Assembly (NCBI RefSeq): GCF_046630445.1
Contig: NC_092338.1
Span: 15,662,001-15,726,000, forward strand
Direction: 5' to 3'
Length of the DNA stretch: 64,000 nt
Source: Rutidosis leptorrhynchoides
Taxonomy: Eukaryota > Streptophyta > Magnoliopsida > Asterales > Asteraceae
Shown here piece after piece: positions 44,222-61,300 of the stretch. The notes under the pieces are model-generated. The model was not told the DNA's origin, made no database searches, and was given only the letters and a program-made list of their open reading frames with translations. Each line of letters begins with the position of its first letter. Position 1 is the stretch's first letter. Both the position numbers and the translations under genes were made by a program.

Positions 44222-46368
44222 AATATATGATGCCATCAATTGTTGTTTTGTTGATAATTATGCACTGTTTGGAGGGTTGTTTATGTATATTGGGAAAATA
44301 TGAGGTGGTTGCTCAACGACAACCAAGAAACAGCTGCAAATGTAAAGTCATAAGATGGCTTTATTTGACAGTGTAATTGCCTATGAGATACGGCGAAGGT
44401 GGTCATTTGTTGTTATATGTGTATGTATAATTTGTGACTTTTTTCCTGTGACTATTTTTCTTTTTTTGCATGTTACTAATGAATTAGATACTTTTACAAA
44501 CTTTGTGTCCCATTCCAACGTCAGTATTGGAGCAAGTAACATTATGGTCCCTGTAAAATGTCCATACTTGCATCCTTTCCTTTGAAAAAAGTTCATTCTC
44601 CAAAATAAAATACATCACATGCCATCTTTTATTTATTGGATTTTTTTTAATTAATTTTCGTATATACAAAGGTAATTTAACACCCACCAGATATCATGAA
44701 TATATAAACATTTCTCTATTTCAAGAATTTCAAACTTGAATGGGCCCACAATACTACTAGGTTAACGGCCCTTTAATATGTGGTATCATCGCATAGCTCC
44801 TTCTCGTTCTATGATCGTATCTATCATTTGTGTCTACCATCACCAAAATCTTATTTGTGTGGTTTTGAGGAATGGGAGTCTACCAAAATGAACCCACAAC
44901 AAAGTCAAACATTCACCTGAAAATAACCCCCACCAAACGTTCACCTAAGAAGACAAAATGGTAGACTTTTGACATCAACTTTTCACTACATACCTGATAA
45001 TATAACATTATTAAATAGAAATTGCTAAGACTTTTGACACAAACTTTTTTGACTAACTTGATTCCTTTCTTACGGATTGTTAGATTTGAACTTGTGGAAA
45101 AGTTTTGACTCTGCCACTGACTTCAACTGTGGATAGAATGTACAAATTAGACATGTAGCCCAAACATTAAGTTTTTTGTATTCATACAATATTAATTATG
45201 TAAATATGTATATACTGTCGTATAACATTATAAACTACTCATATATTTTGTGTTATATCAATAAAAAAATTATACCTAAATCACTCCATATTAGTTCCTC
45301 TACCCTGTACAATTTCACCATTGAGAGAACTTTTTTATCGCAATTTTTTGTTAGTTTTTGTTTTTTGGTTGCAGTTTGTCAAATTTGTTTTGATGTGACT
45401 CTAGTATTTCTTACAGTCCATAGTTACTTCTTGTAGCTTAGATATAGTCGGTTGCTTTGTCCCCGCGATGGTAGTCTAGTGGTTGGGGGACATGCAGCAT
45501 ACCGCGGTGGTTATGGGTTCAATCTCTGCCCCATGTCCTTTTAAGCATGAGTTACACGATTTTCCTCTCACATGTTGGCTGTAGGACCGGTCGGTATAGG
45601 GCCGCCAGATGGTCGGTTTAACCTTTTTTTTTTTAGTCGGTTGCTTTTGGGAATATGATGTATGTTTTTGTTGAGATTGGTAATGAACGTATGTTTATAT
45701 TAAAAAAAAAAAAACTTAATTACATATTTATGAATATATTGAGCTAAAAGACAACATGAATAAGCAATTACAATCAAGTAAGACGCAATAAGTTATAGTT
45801 TATTTTAATTATTTTTATTAAAAGTGAAAATATTTACAGTTGAAGAAACATGTACTTATTCCACAAGATCTTAATTATAACCAGCTTGTAGGTTGTAGCC
45901 AGCAAATAAAAATTCACTTTACAAAGGAAAAGAAGGTCCACATACTTGAATGGATACCAACCATCAAACGTGAATTCATATGCATTAAAGAGAATGCAAC
46001 CAGCTGATTGAGACATAAAAAATTAACAAATAAATAAATATTAAAATTTTAGAAGTTTGTTGACTCCTTAAACTTAAAAATCAACTCACGTTTTCGGTGT
46101 CTTTTCTTATTACATAAAATAAGATAAGATTTTAGATTTATCATTATAATCTTTAGCATTATTCATGTTGAAAAATATGACACACTTTATTAAAAAATTA
46201 CTTATCTCCAGGTGAATGCAAAACCCGGCAACAATTGATTACCCACTTGATGAATCACTATTCACTAGCACCAAATTCAAATGGTAGGTGAAGAGTAACA
46301 TGATCTCCATCATATGCTACTAGAGATCTATTGCAACAAGACAAATATTAACAAGATTTGAAGCAAAC
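44222..46368. other. Intergenic region upstream of receptor kinase 1
   Basis: AT-rich with no gene recognised other than the SINE at 45459-45633. Several T-runs and A-runs occur. The last 100 bases before the kinase ATG are leader-like (ACAAGACAAATATTAACAAG). Open frames of 60-86 codons here lack any family resemblance. Confidence 0.5.
45459..45633 (+). mobile_element. tRNA-derived SINE with 14-bp target duplication
   Basis: The A-box word TAGTCTAGTGG and a B-box-like GGTTCAATCTC lie near the 5' end, spaced as in tRNA-derived SINEs. The element ends in a T-run of about 11, as in Au-like plant SINEs. It is flanked by perfect direct repeats TAGTCGGTTGCTTT (45445-45458 and 45634-45647). About 175 bases. 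The intact duplication suggests a fairly recent insertion. Confidence 0.8.
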
Positions 46369-50148
<3,780 letters not shown>

Positions 50149-52343
50149 AATGTACACACACACACATATCATTACTTCGACTAGATTTTAGGATCATGTT
50201 CTTTATGTACTAGTACTATTGGCATGTGGTTGTTATGGTCAATACATCCTTGGTTTTACATAGAACTTTAAACTAGTCAAGATGAACCCTAGCTCATTGG
50301 CCTTAGTATAAGCTTTAACAAGACTTCACAATGACATCTTGTGTACTCATTATCGTGCGTGTTTAAGCTATTTAGAACCTTATTTTCTAGGACAACATGA
50401 GCGCTTCGTGACGATCTAAATTCCTTTAGCAGAGCATTAGTCATAAATATGGTTTTATCTTAAATCACAAACGCCATTGCCAAATAACATATTTATTCAA
50501 AGCAAATCAAACCTAGTTCATCAATCAAACATTAATTAGGTAATGTGGTACAATACAGTTCCATTTTAATCTAATTTAATAAAAATAATCACATATCATC
50601 TGAAACAAGAACAAAAGGTGTTTTGTATACTTAATTCAAATCTAATCGGAAATTCAAACATCGTGTTTAAATTAATCAACAACATCAAACTCTATACATT
50701 ACATATATCGATTAAAACATATATTAACAAGCAAATTCAGAAAATACTTCTTCCAATTTACCGTAACTCTAAGATGCAGTGAATTGACGACGTAAGTGTT
50801 GCCGGAAAAATTATCGTTTGGCGTTTATACATTTTAATTACAGTGGTCAATACGGATAGCATCTTGGATCTATTAGTCTATCGTGGATTAACAACATGCG
50901 GCGCATTACTAATGGGTATGATTATAACTGATATTGTGCCTCGCTTCGTGAATCCAGTTTTAGTTGGCCTCATTTCTAACTTCAGGATGTCCTATGCATA
51001 GAGCATGTTGTACTTGCTTTTTTAAATATGAACGAAAATGAATTTTGTATAGGATAATTGGGTTTTTCTTCGAGTATTTATTATTGAAATTTACACGGTA
51101 TGATTGAGTTATTCTGACCTCCACTATTATATTTTCATATATACTTACACAATGATGCCCATAATACGTGAAGATATTAATTACGGACTATAATTTGTAA
51201 CTGTATTTTCAAGTTATTGCAAATGCTTACAAATGTATAACGAAATATTTTTGTTCTTCCATTTTATATTCACATTAAGTCAAAACCATATAATTGACCA
51301 ATTTATACTTATTTGTGAATAAGCCACTGACTCACAGAGTCAGAGATCAGTACATTATACAGCAAGGGAAATATGCTTCAATAAACTTTTGTTAAGGGAG
51401 GTTGCATATGTACAACATTTACTGTATCTTTAGCGACACATCGTTTCTAATTACACGTTTGGTAGGTTGATTTCACAAACTTTCGAATTGATTTAGGCTG
51501 AAATTTATTTTTATACCAAGGATGAAGAAAATTTGAAGTTTTAATTAATATCACAGACTTAACGAGTTTTCACCATTCTGGTCCTATCTCATTCAAGTGG
51601 CGATTTCAAGATTATAACTCAATGGGGTCTCGAATTTTCTTCAGTACTAATTATCTGTACACTATTTTAGTGGTAATTTACTTTAAAAAACTACACTCTC
51701 AAAAAATATATGAAGTCCGAGTAATCAAATTTAGTGGTGTCTTATACAATTTAAAAGAAAAACTATAAATTTGAAAAATATATGGATCCCGTAGTTAAAT
51801 TTAGTAGAGTCCTATACAATTTATAAAGTATTTTTTACTAAAATATTTCGAACTAGTGGTATCCCGTGACCCCACGGGTATGTGGTAGATTCGGCTCTAT
51901 CACACTCATCCGAAAAAGTTCTAATGTTCTAAGGGGTTCCGTGTTTGAGACAAGTACAAAAACTGAAACTCAATCAATAAAATAATAACTTTTTTGAAAT
52001 CTCAATGTAAATATATTGGTCCAAACGAAACTATAAATTAATAATTACTATTTTTTTAAATTCCAATATACATTGAACTTGACAAGTTCATTAATATGTA
52101 AATGTACATACATGAGAATTTTGAAGGTCAATGTTTATGTTTTATTCAAATAGGTAAAGTGATTGGACATGATAATTTTAAATGTTGATGCATTAATTTG
52201 AGATTTGGTTAGAAATATAAGCCAATTTTTTAAATTAATAATTTATTAATTTATCCATATAATATCTCGCTAAATTAATAAAATATCCCGGTCCCAACAT
52301 TATTAATTTATAGAGGTTCTAATGTATATAAAAATACGCAGTT

Positions 52344-52530
52344 CAGTGGCGGAACTTGAACCCGATCACATATTGGGCGGATGCAAAAACTTATTAAATT
52401 TTTCATTGGCAGCAGTGGCAAACATTAATAAAAACTTTATTTTTTAGTAATTTTTTTTTTTTTTGCAATTTTTTTTTTAAATCCAGCTGGGGCGGGTGCC
52501 CCGCCCTGTCCTTATTATCTTCCGCCCCTA
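52344..52530. mobile_element. hAT MITE, 187 bp
   Basis: Ends CAGTGGCGGAAC and TTCCGCCCCTA are near-inverted (AGNGGCGGAA), typical of hAT elements. The flanking 8-bp duplication is ACGCAGTT (52336-52343 and 52531-52538). The interior is a T-rich run and a GGGGCGGGTGCCCCGCC palindrome near the right end. Non-coding. Confidence 0.8.
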
Positions 52531-52624
52531 ACGCAGTTGGTCCACTTTGTTTATCCCGGATTATACGGTTGGTCCATGTAATTTATCTCAGATTACGCAT
52601 TGCTCTCATTATATTTTTTTGGGG

Positions 52625-52752
52625 TGTTGATTCGTACACCGGTAAAATTATTCATACATTGCCAAACGTGCATTAAAATATTGTACTGTACAAACTAGTA
52701 AAAAAGTTTTGATGGTGTATGGCTAATTATTAGCGGTGTACGAATCAACTCA
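52625..52752. mobile_element. Short inverted-repeat MITE
   Basis: The left end TGTTGATTCGTACACCGG and right end GCGGTGTACGAATCAACT are inverted copies of about 17 bases separated by about 95 bases. T-runs lie on both sides, so the target duplication cannot be read. Superfamily not determined. Confidence 0.6.
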
Positions 52753-54138
52753 CATTTTTTTTTTTTTTTGAAGTGGTTATCGTAGTCTGCACAAGTTACG
52801 TAAATAATCCTAACACTAATGGTCGTGAAAAGATCCTGTTATCTCATAACATATGCGAAGCATATGAGGGGTATTTTCGTAATTTAACCTATTCTTTTGT
52901 CATTTCACTAAACCTTCTTCTCCTTCCCCAACAAATCAAATCAAGAAAACACATATCAAACCCATATTGAAATCAACAAAATCGAAATCATATAACTTTA
53001 ATTTAACTAATACTGGTAAATTGAAGATGAAGGTGTCGTCGGAGAAAATAGGAGATAAAGGTCTCGTTGGAGCAAATCGGAGATTGAGGTCTCGTCCGAG
53101 CAAAAAGGGATGATGGCGTATGGCGGCAATTTAGAAGGCTCCCTTATATAAAACCCATTATAAGATCTAGATCTGGAGGTGAAGAAGATGATTTGCGACA
53201 TTGGTGTGGCGGATTTGGCGTACAACGGTAATCTGGCCGAGATCCATTGCTTCGACTTCGTGGTAACATCCGGCGGGAATTTTCGTAACTAATTTTCCGG
53301 CAGTGAGGTGTCTCAGGCAGTGAACAGTATTCGGTACTAATCGTAACAAATTTTTTGATTTTTTTTTTTTTTTTTTTTTTTGGCTTTTGTGTTTTTCCTA
53401 ATAAGCAATTTACATTAAGGTTTGAATAGAAACATAATAATTATAACCATATTGGTGATGGGATGAGCCTTACACAATAGTCATGAACACAATTTCTTAT
53501 TACAACAGAAAATTCTAACAGGATGTCACTCTGAACCAAAACTAATCAGGAGCAACATAACAAAATGATGGTGCAACCTAGATCATTCTTATTCAGGTTA
53601 CGTCACTGCCTAATCTTGGATTCGTATCCAGTCACTATTAAAAATCTTTTAAAAAACAACTCACACACTCACTATTATTATTTATTTCACCAATATGTAT
53701 AATTATTCAAATTCAGAATTTCAAACCCAACTTCAGAATTTACAATTTCCAAATTCTGAAAGATTTGAACTTTCAACCTCAAGTTTAGTTAAATTGCCCT
53801 TTGGAAAGATAACTATAACAATGTTATTATCTATATCTATATCTAATATAATTATAATATAGTTAAAATTAGTTTATGGATGCCAATTTGGTAGGTGTAC
53901 CTTGATGCCATTTGCAAACAAACAAACATGTTATTATTTAACTTTAAAGATGCAATTTGTTTAAAGAAAAAGAAAAAAAAGCACCAGTAGTAGTTTAATA
54001 CTATAGTACTTAATATCTATTATCTATTTCATTTCCATCATTATTCCCACTCTAAACTCCTTTCCATCATCATTTATTCATTTTATTAGCTTGTAAAAAC
54101 CAAACCCCGACAGTATCAAAGCCTAATTGACCTCATTA

Positions 54139-57100
54139 ATGAAGGCACTAACTACCCTGTTAATTTGTATCATTGCATTCTTCATGTGCACCATGGCAGC
54201 AGACACCATATCCATGACCCAAACCATTACAGATGGTCAAACCATTGTTTCACCTCAACAATCCTTCGAGCTCGGGTTCTTTAGCCCGAGCAACACCACC
54301 CAAAACCGATACTTAGGCATATGGTACAAACGGCCAGCAACAGGACCCGTTATTTGGGTTGCCAATAGAGACACTCCTATTCCTAACAAATCGGGAGAGC
54401 TGACTCTAAACCCGGGAGGTTTATTAGTGCTCCGTGATTCAGCCACCAATCGAACCATATGGTCTTCCATTTTGTCAAGAAACACTGGAAACGTTGTGGC
54501 CCAGTTGCTAGATAATTCAAATTTTATTGTTTTTGATAGTCAAACCGGGCCCGAAAATTACATTTGGCAGAGTTTTGACGAGCCAACTGATACCCTGATG
54601 CCGGGTATGAAATTTGGAAGGAATTTAAAAAGAGGTTTAGTTACAAATTATACTTCTTGGAAAAGTGATGATGATCCTTCTCGGGGCGAATATATGATTT
54701 GTATGGATTTTAACGGGCTCCCACAAATATTTCAAAAAAAGGGAGATGATATTCAATATAGGTTAGGATCTTGGAATGGTCTTCAATATAGTGGCAGCAC
54801 GAATAACCAGCCTAATCCGATTTTCAGAAACTGGTTTTATTCTAACGAAAACGAAATTGCGGCTGTATACGTGTTGCTTAACCCATCGGTTCTGACTAGG
54901 TTGACTGTAGGTCCAGATGGTAACATGGGTCAATGGTATTGGGTTAACCGAACCCAAGGATGATTTATGTATGCATCAATGACAACAGATAGTTGTGAAC
55001 GATACGCGTTGTGTGGGGTCTACGGGAGTTGTGACATATCCCAGTCTCCAAATTGTGGGTGTTTAAGAGGGTTTACACCTAAACGGCCCGATCATTGGGA
55101 TATAGCTGATTGGTCGAGCGGTTGTGAAAGGGAAATCGCGTTAGATTGTGGTGTTGGGGAAGGGTTTCGGATGTATTCGTTTATGAAGCTACCAGACACG
55201 CGAAAATCATGGTTTGATATAAATATGAGTATAGAGGAATGCAGGGTGAAATGTACAAAAGAGTGTAATTGTACAGCTTATGCGACTTTGGATATTAAAG
55301 TTGAGAGTGGTTGTTTGTTATGGTACGATGAGTTGATCGATATGAGAACACTTCCTGATAACGGGCAAGACATATACATACGGATGTCTGCTATTGAATT
55401 AGGTATGTGTTGAATATGTTTAGTCTATCTGAAGATGACACAATACTAATTGTGATTATGTTTTTTTCGCAGAGAAAGATAAAAATCGACAAGGAAGAAA
55501 AGGGAAAGTTAAGGCGGTTGTCATTATTCCCTTGAGTATAGGATTAATCATTTTATCAGGATTATTTATATTGATCTTCATGAAGATGATGAAGAAGAAG
55601 AAGCTAGGGAAGGCAAAAGGTAATTTGTTTTAAATATCACTATATTAGTAGTTTCATAAACTAACTTTGTTTCTTATAAATAATCATTATCCTGTTCGAT
55701 TCAAACATAACATACTGCAAATTCTTAGGAATGCTTGATCAAGTGGTTGAGAACGAAGATCTAGACCTCCCGTTATTCAGTCTAACCACACTGAAAATTG
55801 CGACCAACAATTTCTCAGTAGATAACAAGCTTGGAGAAGGTGGATTTGGACCCGTTTACAAGATAATCTTTATTCTTCAAACATATACTATATGGTAAGC
55901 CTGGCATACGGATCGGGTTGGGTCGAGTCCCAAATGGGTTTGGGTCAAAACAGGTCATGGTTCGAACGGGTCTCAAATGGTTGACCAAATTGACCCAATC
56001 TTTGGTGTATGGGTCCTAACTGCCAGGTATATATTGAATTTATATCTGCTAGTAATATCAATCAACATAAGGGGTAAAACCGACCCTCTGACAGTTCTCC
56101 AGTAATAATATTAATATAACACTTAGTTTTGTAGGGATTTTTGGACGATGGACAAGAAATTGCAGTGAAACGGCTATCCTTAAATTTGAATCAAGGAGTT
56201 GAAGAGTTCAAAAATGAGATCATCTTCATTTCGAAGCTTCAACATCGAAATCTTGTCAAAATTCTAGGCTGTTGCATTGAAGGAGAAGAAAAGTTGTTAA
56301 TTTACGAGTATATGCCTAACAACAGCCTTGATTTGTTTTTGTTCGGTATGTTAAACATAGAACACTAGCTACACAATCAATATTTTGGTGCACCCATCCA
56401 AGAAAACTAAATAAATGTAAATCAAACGTTTTCTCAGGAGAAACAAAAAACAAAATATTCGACTGGACACAAAGATTTCACATTATCAATGGAATAGCTC
56501 GAGGATTACTTTATCTTCATCAAGATTCTCAACTTCTCATCATCCACAGAGACCTTAAAGCTGCAAATGTTTTACTTGATCAACATATGAACCCAAGGAT
56601 ATCTGATTTTGGCCTTGCAAGAAGCTTCGGAGGAAATGAAAACGGAACAATCACGAATAGGGTGGTCGGAACATAGTAAGATACGTAGAATTTTATAAAA
56701 TCAAGTAATTTTTGGGATTTATTCAATTCTTTTAATGTGTATTCAATCTGATACAGCGGATATATGTCACCAGAGTATGCATCGGATGGTATCTTTTCAG
56801 TAAAATCAGATGTATTTAGCTTTGGTGTTTTAGTGTTGGAGATTGTGAGCGGGAGGAAAAGCAGAGGATTTTATGACGAAACTACTTATCACAATCTTGT
56901 TGGACATGTAAGTAATAAAGTAGTTAAATAACTAACATTTAATTAGTACGTTAAATTAGTATGAGTAATTTCTAATGGTGATCAGAATGTTTGATAAACG
57001 ATATGGTTCAGGCGTGGACTCTATACAAGAATGGGGAGACTGATAAACTAGTTGATCCATCTTTAAACGAATCAGGCTGCACATCTGAAATATTGTTGAC

Positions 57101-57302
57101 TATTCATGTGGGTTTGCTATGTGTTCAACGTGACCCGAAATGCAGACCAAACATGTCTGAAGTAGTTACGATGTTGAGCGGCGAAAGTGATAAGTTACCA
57201 GATCCTGAACAACCTGGTTTTTACACTGAAGAAAACAGTAAGTTCAGGATGCAAACACAAAGCTCAAACAATGATACCACATTGTCTCAGTCAACCTATT
57301 AA
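54139..57302 (+). pseudogene. G-type lectin S-receptor-like kinase 2 (pseudogene)
   Basis: Same seven-exon layout as copy 3: 54139-55402, 55473-55619, 55729-55862, 56135-56345, 56438-56675, 56757-56907, 57012-57302. Exon 1 is about 95 percent like copy 3. Two lesions are seen. A TGA at 54961-54963 replaces the Trp codon of copy 3 (residue 275, in RGW of copy 3), truncating the protein inside the S-locus glycoprotein domain. The donor of intron 3 reads AAG then ATAATC instead of GT or GC. All kinase motifs ([27 protein letters not shown]) still read cleanly, so inactivation is recent. At best a secreted lectin-only product of 274 residues could be made. A MITE sits in intron 3 next to the lost donor. 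Start chosen at MKALTTL as in copy 3. Confidence 0.85.
55896..56031. mobile_element. hAT-like MITE in intron 3 of receptor kinase 2
   Basis: Ends TAAGCCTGGCA and TGCCAGGTATA are inverted copies. The interior has the same GGGTC / GACCC words as the MITE at 48976-49530, so it is the same family, shorter (136 bases). It is absent from the matching intron of copy 3 (60438-60536). A clear 8-bp duplication is not seen. Its left edge forms a GTAAGC that resembles a splice donor. Confidence 0.6.
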
Positions 57303-58398
57303 TTAGTTTGTAGAATACACACACTCATAACGATTAATTATCCCTTTAACTATTTTGTGTTCCTATATAGTTTTAAGCAATTAACTTTTAGAACAGCCTT
57401 AAAGAGAAAAAGGTTACCAGGCGAAAAATCAGATTTGTTGTTGTATATATAGGTTTATACGGAGTATTTGATTTTGTATATACTTAGTCCGTGGATATAG
57501 TCAGGTTGTGAGCTATTCATTTTGCCCAGGCATTTTTAGTTCACCAAGGTTTCTTACTTAGTTTTAATTGTTTTCTATTCTATGATTCCTAATATTTATT
57601 TATTTCTCAATAATATTGCCACTACCAAAAGCCTGACTTTCTAATCCATATTTTTTATATAAGATTTTTTATGGATACTATTTTTTTTAATTAACCAATA
57701 ATATATTAATAGGTTAATACATCTTCTGAATAAGTTTTATAAGCTAAATATATGTCGCTATTATGTGGACCAGAGCAATATAATATCATAAGCCAATCTT
57801 GTTCTTTCTTATAGTCTTCAGTTTATAATTTTTTATTGTATCACAAAATAAAATCTACATAACATTTGCGCAACAACTGGTAATAAAGAAAGAAACTTAT
57901 AGGGGAGAAACTTCAAATTTAATGCGGGTTAGAAAGGAAAACATCTTATTATTATCAGTGAGACAGTGACTCCTTTTATACATATGATAATAATAATAAT
58001 AATGTGATATACGGAGTATATAATATAGATTTCATGAACATAACATAATATTTATGAAAGTTTTACTCTTAAACGTAACCCTTAGGGCTAAGTTTAGGCG
58101 TTTAGCAATCTCCTATGTTATATACTAGGTATTTAGGTATACCTGCTACCATTCGCAAACAACCAAACATCTAAGTATATTTCAACTCTAAAGATGTACG
58201 GAGTAATTTATTTAATAAAAAAAAAAAAAAAAAAAAAGAAGAAAGCACCATTAGTTAAGCTAATATAATCGCCCTTATCTCTTTCGTTTCCATATTAATT
58301 CAAACTTTAAACTCCTTTCCACATGCCGTCATCATTTTAACTGGTAAAACATAAACCCTCACAATATCAACGTTTAATTAATTAATTAACCTCATTAA
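57303..58398. other. Intergenic region between kinases 2 and 3
   Basis: 3' flank of copy 2 and 5' flank of copy 3; no gene. The whole stretch recurs downstream of copy 3 (61703-63074), marking the tandem duplication unit. An A-run of about 20 lies at 58217-58240. A plausible leader for copy 3 lies just upstream of 58399. Confidence 0.7.
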
Positions 58399-61300
58399 AT
58401 GAAGGCACTAACCACTCTGGTAATTTGTTTCATTGCACGGTTCACTTGCACCACGGCTGCTGACACCATATCAGTAACCCAAACCATTAGAGATGGTCAA
58501 ACCATTGTTTCACCTCAACAAGTCTTCGAGCTCGGGTTCTTTAGCCCCAGCAACACTACCCAAAACCGATACTTAGGCATATGGTACAAAGAACCTGCAA
58601 CAGGGCCCGTTATTTGGGTTGCCAATAGAGATACTCCCATTCCTAACAAGTCGGGCGAGGTGACTCTAAACCCGGGAGGTTTATTAGTGCTCCGTGATTC
58701 AGCCACCAATCGAACCATATGGTCTTCAAATTTGTCAAGAAACACTGGAAACATTGTGGCCCAGTTGCTAGATAATTCAAATTTTATTGTTTTTGATAGT
58801 CAAAGCGGGCCCGAAAATTACATATGGCAGAGTTTTGACGAGCCAACTGATACCCTGATGCCGGATATGAAATTTGGAAGGAATTTAAAAAGAGATTTAG
58901 TCACAAATTATACATCATGGAAAAGTGATGATGATCCTTCTCGGGGCGAATATATGATTTTTATGGATTTTAATGGGCTCCCACAAATATTTCAAAAAAA
59001 GGGAGATGATATTCAATATAGGTTAGGATCTTGGAATGGTCTTCAATATAGTGGCAGCACGAATAACCAGCCCAATCCGATTTACAAAAACTGGTTTTAT
59101 ATTAACGAAAATGAAATTGCGGCTGTATACGTGTTGCTTAATCCATCGGCTCTGACTAGGTTGACTGTAAGTCCAGATGGAAACATGGAACAATGGTATT
59201 GGGTCAACCAAAGCCGAGGATGGTTTGTGTATGCACCACTGATTAAAGATAGTTGTGAACGATACGCGTTGTGTGGGGTTTATGGGAGTTGTGATGTATC
59301 ACAGTCTCCGAATTGTGGGTGTCTAAGAGGGTTTACACCTAAACGACCCGATCATTGGGATATGGCTGATTGGTCGAGCGGTTGTGAAAGGGAAATCGCG
59401 TTAGATTGTGGTGTTGGAGAAGGGTTTCGGAAGTATTCGTTTATGAAGCTACCAGACACTCGAGAATCATGGTTTGACAGAAATATGAGTGTAGAGGAAT
59501 GCAGGGTGAAATGTACAAATGAGTGTAATTGTACAGCTTATGCGACTTTGGATATTAAATTAGATAGTGGTTGTTTGTTATGGTACGATGAGTTGATCGA
59601 TATGAGAACACTTCCTGATAACGGGCCAGACATTTACATACGGATGTCCGCTATTGAATTAGGTAAGTGCTGCATGCATTTAGTGTAGATAAGAGTTATA
59701 CATTCAATTTGATTTACGTCTATCTGATGACACAATCATGTAGTCAATTTGGGCCATGTCTAAGAAAATACTAACTGTGATATTATGTTTTTTTCCGTAG
59801 AGAAAGATAAAAATCGACAAGGAAGAAAAGGGAAAGTTGGGGCGGTTGTCATTATTCCCCTGAGTTTAGGATTAATCATTTTTTCAGGATTATTTGTATT
59901 GATCATCATGAAGATGAAAAAGAAGAAGAATGTAGGGAAGACACAAGGTATTTTTTTTTTTATTTTTTTTTATTTTTTATTTTTAATATCACTCTATTAG
60001 TAGTTTCATAAACAACTTTGTTTCATATAAAGTGGCCACCGGGACTCCTAGTGAAGCTATAGGTCTCGGGTTCAATCATTGACAATGTCCTCTTGAGCCT
60101 AGTTAGGGATTTATAGTGGAATGTGCTTTACTTGGATGAGGGTGACGCCTGAGTTCCCAATGTGCGAGGTCTACCATTGCATGTGCTCGTTTATAGGAGG
60201 GTTCCTTGTTATCCAAAAAAAATAAAAATAAAAAACTTTGTGTCATATATCTCGTATAACATTATCCTTTTCAATCCAAACATAACGTACTGTTATTTCT
60301 TAGGAATGCTTGATCAAGTAGTTGAGACTGAAGATATAGACCTCCCATTCTTCAGTCTATCCACTCTGAAAATTGCGACCAACAATTTCTCAGTTGATAA
60401 CAAGCTTGGAGAAGGTGGATTTGGACCCGTTTACAAGGCAACGTTCATTCTTCAGACTTATATTTGGCAATTTGCTTTTGTTTTTATATATTAGAAGATA
60501 TTAGATAGTTATATCAATAAAACACATATTTTTTAGGGATGTATGGACGATGGACAAGAAATTGCAGTGAAACGGCTATCCTTAAATTCGAATCAAGGAG
60601 TTGAAGAGTTCAAAAATGAGATCATCTTCATTTCGAAGCTTCAACATCGAAATCTTGTCAAAATTCTAGGTTGTTGCATTGAAGGAGAAGAAAAGTTGTT
60701 AATTTACGAGTATATGCCTAACAACAGCCTTGATTTGTTTTTGTTCGGTATGTTAAACATAGAACACTAGCTACACAATCAATATTTTGGTGCACCCATC
60801 CAAGAAAACTAAATAAATGTAAATCAAACGTTTTCTCAGGAGAAACAAAAAACAAAATATTCGACTGGACACAACGATTTTACATCATCAATGGAATAGC
60901 TCGAGGATTACTTTATCTTCATCAAGATTCTCAACTTCTCATCATCCACAGAGACCTTAAAGCTGCAAACGTGTTACTTGATCAATATATGAACCCAAGG
61001 ATATCAGACTTTGGCCTTGCAAGAAGCTTCGGAGGAAATGAGAATGGAACAATCACGAATAGGGTGGTCGGAACATAGTAAGATACGTAGTATTTCATAA
61101 AATAAAGTAATTTTTGGGATTTATTCAATTCTTTTATAGTGTATTTGATCTGAAACAGCGGATATATGTCACCAGAGTATGCTTCAGATGGGATCTTTTC
61201 AGTAAAATCAGACGTATTTAGCTTTGGTGTTTTAGTGTTGGAGATTGTGAGCGGGAGGAAAAGCAGAGGATTTTATGACGAAACTACTTATCATAATCTT

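Larger units (their letters stand above)
50149..54138. other. Intergenic region between receptor kinases 1 and 2
   Basis: AT-rich with no supported gene. 50520-50990 is the region whose decayed copy lies at 38220-38945. Two MITEs lie at 52344-52530 and 52625-52752, and a T-run at 53358-53380. The stretch 53007-53350 is less AT-rich and open on the minus strand for 60-72 codons, but no family is recognisable. 53850-54138 resembles the upstream DNA of the third copy (58130-58398) and probably holds the promoter of copy 2. Confidence 0.55.

Noticed and set aside
53007-53349. Two overlapping minus-strand ORFs of 60 and 72 codons
   Set aside because: Less AT-rich than the surroundings, but no recognisable domain, promoter or homologue.
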